In this document: positions 20,720 to 23,672 of the stretch, one piece after another
Numbering within the stretch: position 1 is the first letter of the stretch
Layout: each line of letters starts with the position of its first letter
Assembly (NCBI GenBank): GCA_046155505.1
Contig: JBJXFK010000091.1
Span: 1-23,672, forward strand
DNA length: 23,672 nucleotides
DNA from: JBJXFK01 sp046155505
GTDB lineage: Bacteria > Planctomycetota > Phycisphaerae > UBA1845 > Fen-1342
Direction of reading: 5' to 3'
Translations under genes and position numbers: made by a program
The notes under the pieces: model-generated
The model's input: only the letters and a program-made list of their open reading frames with translations
What the model was told of the DNA's origin: nothing
The model's database searches: none

Positions 20720-22504
20720 TCAGCCGATCACCCGCCGCCGCATCGAGACATAGTCCCACAGCACGAACCGATCGAGATCGTTGCCGCCGGTGAAAAACAC
20801 GCGCCCGCTGGTCGTTTCGGCCATGCGCTGCGCGAAGGCGACATCCTTGCTGCTTTGGTTCCAACTCGGCAGCAGGAAGATGTTGATCGTAATGCCCTCG
20901 CGTCGACACAGAAACGCCTCGCGCAGCGTCGCTTCCTCGGTTCGCGGGTCGGGCGGATAGAGCATGTACAGCATCGACCCTTCGAAGTGCGCGGTCGGCA
21001 AGCCGTCGGTGATCAGCGCGATTTGTCGATTCGGCGTGTCCTGAGCGCTCAACCTGCGCCGCGCGAGGGCGAGCGCATGCTGAATGTTTGTGAAGTGCTG
21101 CGGCAGCCGCAGCTCGCTCATGTTCGGATCGCTCGTATCGGCCCGCAAACGCACCACCGGGTCATAAATCGTCACCGGCTTGGGCATCAGGCTCACGATC
21201 TCGGCCGGCGGGCGCAGCTTTGCGAGCGTGTACATCTCGACGAACGAGACGTGGTCGCCTGGATATTCCTGCCGGATCAGTGCATCGAGCGCGAGGGCCA
21301 TGCGCTTCACGTTCACATATTGACCGCCGTGCCGCATTGAGCCGGACATGTCCATCAGCACGCTTGTTGCGCACTTGGGCGTGTTGCGCGTCCGATGGAT
21401 CAATAGGTCCGCAGAGGACGGGAAGATGATGTCGTCGTCGCTTGCGGGGCGGGTCGCGCCACGCCGCGGCGCTTCACGAACGAACGCGTTCACGAAACTT
21501 CCGGCGACATCCATATTCGCGAGTGAATCGCCGAACTCATATTGCTTCGTCTGCGCGGTTTCGATTGCCCCGTCGCCGGAGATCGCGCCGGTGTGCCGGC
21601 CTGATCGAGCGGCTTCCAGGCTGTCGAAAATTTCGGAAAGCAGCCGACCGCGGATGAGTGCGTACGCCTTGGGCGTGAGGCGCAATCCGTCTTTCGTGCG
21701 TTCGATGCCTTGTCGCTCGGCTTCTTGGCGAACAAACTCCTCAATCTGGCGCTGCATTTCATTGAGCCGCTGGATTTCGTCGCCGCGATTCTCGTCCGCT
21801 GCAAACTCCGATAGCTGGTCGAGATCGATGATCGCGAGTTGGGCCGTTTTCATGGCTTCGCGAAGCTGATCGAGCAGCTTGTCGATCTGCTCAAGCTCCT
21901 GCTTCACTTCGAGCGCTCGCTCGGCGGTCAGCTCCTCATTGCCGGTGAATGCATAGCGCGCGGCCAATTGCTCGATCTGAAATTTCTCGCCGAGGCTCTG
22001 CATCAGCTTTAGCAAGCCGCGCGCGACCGGCGAATGCTCGTTTTTCTGTGCATACCAGAGCCGTTCGAGATCGCGCATCTGTTCCTGCTGGACGGCGCGT
22101 TGCAACGCGTCGCGCAGCTCTTTCGTGATCTCGATCGACTTCGCCTGTGTCGCATACGTCTGCGCGGCCTCGCGCTGCGCGGCCCGCGGCGTGTACGTCG
22201 AGAGGATTCGCGCCTTGCGTTCCTCGAGCATCGCGATCAGCGACTGCAAACTTGGCCCAAGGCCCGCAATCTGCGACGCATCGATACGCACCGCCGCGGC
22301 GAGCTGCTCGGGCGTCAGCTCTGACAGATCGCCGTGCATGAGCGCGAAATCGAACGCCGCCCCGGCCAGATCGGGCGGGGGCGCGGTGGGCGATGGAAAC
22401 GTGCCGGGGTCGTAACCCAGGTACGCATGCACCAATCCCGCCTGCGGATTCTGTGCAGCAGCCGGCGGGCGCGTGGGCGATTCGTCGTCGGCGCGGTCGA
22501 TCAC
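20720..22504 (-). CDS. VWA domain protein, partner of the MoxR/Mg-chelatase-like ATPase
   Basis: A 594-aa protein with a long helical front and a C-terminal von Willebrand A domain. The MIDAS metal site is DMSGSM (D385, S387, S389) plus ITDGLPT (D500). Residues about 75-290 are rich in charged heptad-like helices (LEQIDKLLDQLREAMKTAQL, RLNEMQRQIEEFVRQEAE) that suggest a coiled coil. The start is GTG 22504, which overlaps the TGA of the upstream ATPase gene (GTGA) and has GGAG eight bases before it. The longer frame from 22561 is unlikely. AAA ATPase plus VWA pairs, as in Mg-chelatase BchI/BchD and MoxR/CoxE systems, insert metals or remodel proteins. The client here is unknown. No signal peptide is seen, so it is cytoplasmic. 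Confidence 0.88.
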   Translation of the reverse strand: MIDRADDESPTRPPAAAQNPQAGLVHAYLGYDPGTFPSPTAPPPDLAGAAFDFALMHGDLSELTPEQLAAAVRIDASQIAGLGPSLQSLIAMLEERKARILSTYTPRAAQREAAQTYATQAKSIEITKELRDALQRAVQQEQMRDLERLWYAQKNEHSPVARGLLKLMQSLGEKFQIEQLAARYAFTGNEELTAERALEVKQELEQIDKLLDQLREAMKTAQLAIIDLDQLSEFAADENRGDEIQRLNEMQRQIEEFVRQEAERQGIERTKDGLRLTPKAYALIRGRLLSEIFDSLEAARSGRHTGAISGDGAIETAQTKQYEFGDSLANMDVAGSFVNAFVREAPRRGATRPASDDDIIFPSSADLLIHRTRNTPKCATSVLMDMSGSMRHGGQYVNVKRMALALDALIRQEYPGDHVSFVEMYTLAKLRPPAEIVSLMPKPVTIYDPVVRLRADTSDPNMSELRLPQHFTNIQHALALARRRLSAQDTPNRQIALITDGLPTAHFEGSMLYMLYPPDPRTEEATLREAFLCRREGITINIFLLPSWNQSSKDVAFAQRMAETTSGRVFFTGGNDLDRFVLWDYVSMRRRVIG

Positions 22505-23672
22505 GTTTCGAACTCCACGCGACCGTGGCGCTGCGACCGGCTGATCTTGTCGCTCGCCCACAGGCCGGCGAGTACGAATTCGACGCAGCTCGCGCGAACC
22601 GCCGGCTCGCTCGACGCATTCACCTCAAACGCCTTGTCCCACACCGGCGGAACGCGGCGCAGCAGCCGCTCGTAATGCGCGCTGGGCATCATGTCGCCCA
22701 CCTCGATCTTCACGCCCTTGGCGAAAATCTCGGCAATTTCGCCGACGCCGTGCTCTTGAACGTACTCCTTGAACACGTTGCGAATCGCCTCGGCGAAGAT
22801 CGCGTCGAGCGCCTGCCCCTCGCTCAGTTGATGGCTCGACATCAGATCCAGCTCAACCTTGCCCGCCGCCGTCGCGTGAAAGTGAGCCAGATCGCTGATG
22901 CGCGGCACGCTCGGTCGCTCGCTTAGCAGCACGCCGCGGCGCCGCGCCGATGCGACCATCACGCGGTAATTGGCAATCGAGAATCGCGCCGACACGCCGG
23001 ACGCGTGATCGACGTATTTGCTCTTGCGGGCGACGATCGCCATTTCTTCGACGATTTCCTTCATGAAGCGCGGCACGATCACCGGATAGTCGCCGTCGAG
23101 CGGCAAATCCTTGAGCGCTTCCTGCTCGGTGATCTCGATCGCCTGGTCGCGCTCACGCGGGTAGTGCGTCTGAATCGTCGAGCCGATGCGGTCCTTCAAC
23201 TGCGGAATGACTTTGCCGGATCGGTTGTAGGTAGTCGGATTGGCCGAGAATACGACCATCAGATCGAGATCAAAACGGATCGGCAGGCCGCGAATCTGCA
23301 CATCGCGCTCTTCGAGGATATTGAACAGCCCGACCTGAATCGAGTCGTCCAGATCTGGCAGCTCGTTCATGGCGAAGCTGCCGCGGTGCATGCGCGGGAT
23401 CAGGCCGAAACCCAGCGAATCTTCGCTGCCGAGCGAAACACCGCGTGCCAGCTTGGCCGGATCGATCTCGCCGATCACGTCGGCGAATTTCGTCCCTGGC
23501 GCGAGCCGCTCGGCATATCGATCGGCTCGCGGCCACCACGCGATCGCCGCGCTGTCGCCGTGCTTGCGTAGGTACTCGCGTCCGGCCTGCGTAATCGGTC
23601 GCTCCGGGTCTTCGTGCACTGGACAGCCGCCTTCGTCCGCCGGCACATTCAAGTACGGCAGAAACGGATCGA
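22501..23672 (-). CDS. Mg-chelatase/MoxR-like AAA ATPase, 5' end outside the window
   Basis: The frame is open to the right edge, so only the last 389 or so residues are seen and the Walker A motif is missing. The visible part begins DPFLPYLNVPADEGGCPVHEDPERPI, then GEIDPAKLARG, GLIPRMHRGSFAMNELPDL (Walker B-like region), LNILEERDVQIRG, a sensor-1 Asn in VVFSANPTTYN, and PQLKDRIGSTIQTHYP with an Arg-finger-like Arg. A C-terminal helical lid follows. This fits the BchI/ChlI-like branch of MoxR AAA+ ATPases, including family members not tied to chlorophyll. The Cys in GGCPVHED is a recurring feature of this subgroup. It is the first visible gene of an ATPase-VWA-GIY-YIG operon. Confidence 0.87.
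   Translation of the reverse strand, partial: DPFLPYLNVPADEGGCPVHEDPERPITQAGREYLRKHGDSAAIAWWPRADRYAERLAPGTKFADVIGEIDPAKLARGVSLGSEDSLGFGLIPRMHRGSFAMNELPDLDDSIQVGLFNILEERDVQIRGLPIRFDLDLMVVFSANPTTYNRSGKVIPQLKDRIGSTIQTHYPRERDQAIEITEQEALKDLPLDGDYPVIVPRFMKEIVEEMAIVARKSKYVDHASGVSARFSIANYRVMVASARRRGVLLSERPSVPRISDLAHFHATAAGKVELDLMSSHQLSEGQALDAIFAEAIRNVFKEYVQEHGVGEIAEIFAKGVKIEVGDMMPSAHYERLLRRVPPVWDKAFEVNASSEPAVRASCVEFVLAGLWASDKISRSQRHGRVEFET
22513..22516 (-). promoter_or_regulatory. Shine-Dalgarno GGAG before the VWA GTG start
   Basis: GGAG lies inside the end of the ATPase gene, 8 nt before the GTG at 22504. With the GTGA stop/start overlap it points to translational coupling. Confidence 0.6.

Overview
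The window is GC-rich DNA, densely coding on both strands. It most likely comes from a member of the Planctomycetota, perhaps Phycisphaerae-like. That placement is an inference. It rests on gene content (glucose-1-dehydrogenase-type SDR, DUF4375, YjfB-like protein, MoxR/VWA pair, secreted Fes/IroE-type esterase) and on several families of short dispersed repeats that I associate with planctomycete genomes. These repeats are GTAGGGTGGGC/GCCCACC hairpins, 'gattttggattttg' elements, 'CGGGCTGGAAGCCC' units and 'NPSPKRKRG'-coding elements.

Layout, left to right. (1) 54-1172 (+) is an M29 aminopeptidase, followed by a non-coding stretch with an orphan hairpin repeat. (2) 1699-2523 (+) is a secreted intradiol-dioxygenase-fold protein, convergent with an SDR dehydrogenase (3407-2496, -). 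(3) A lipoprotein with a fibronectin III domain (3669-4487, +) is followed by a broken 3' fragment of a GH63-like glucosidase gene, an unknown 144-aa protein (4867-5301, +) and a DUF4143-type AAA ATPase (6508-5336, -). The ATPase has a promoter/operator placed to give a nearly leaderless mRNA. (4) A carbohydrate block holds a GH63/MGH1-like glucosidase (9633-6595, -), divergent from a glycogen-debranching-type amylo-alpha-1,6-glucosidase (9856-11946, +), then an aquaporin/MIP channel (12186-12998, +). (5) A small accessory patch on the minus strand holds a DUF4375 protein and a zeta-toxin-like kinase overlapping a 69-aa partner. (6) A YjfB-like small protein, a DHH phosphoesterase of NrnA type, a secreted M28 peptidase with a C-terminal PDZ domain, a secreted esterase and a lipocalin lipoprotein follow. 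(7) At the right edge is a minus-strand operon: Mg-chelatase/MoxR-like AAA ATPase (cut by the window edge), VWA protein, GIY-YIG protein.

The most unusual feature is not a gene. Short palindromic repeats have entered reading frames. The GH63-like glucosidase carries two dispersed 48-nt elements plus a two-hairpin insert. The neighbouring debranching enzyme carries a four-unit 27/28-nt tandem repeat in its interdomain linker and a repeat-derived C-terminus. A truncated second copy of the glucosidase 3' end, 2 kb away, loses homology exactly inside the same 'gattttggattttg' repeat. This suggests the repeats take part in recombination. The same families also supply the hairpins between genes, including one that provides the esterase stop codon.
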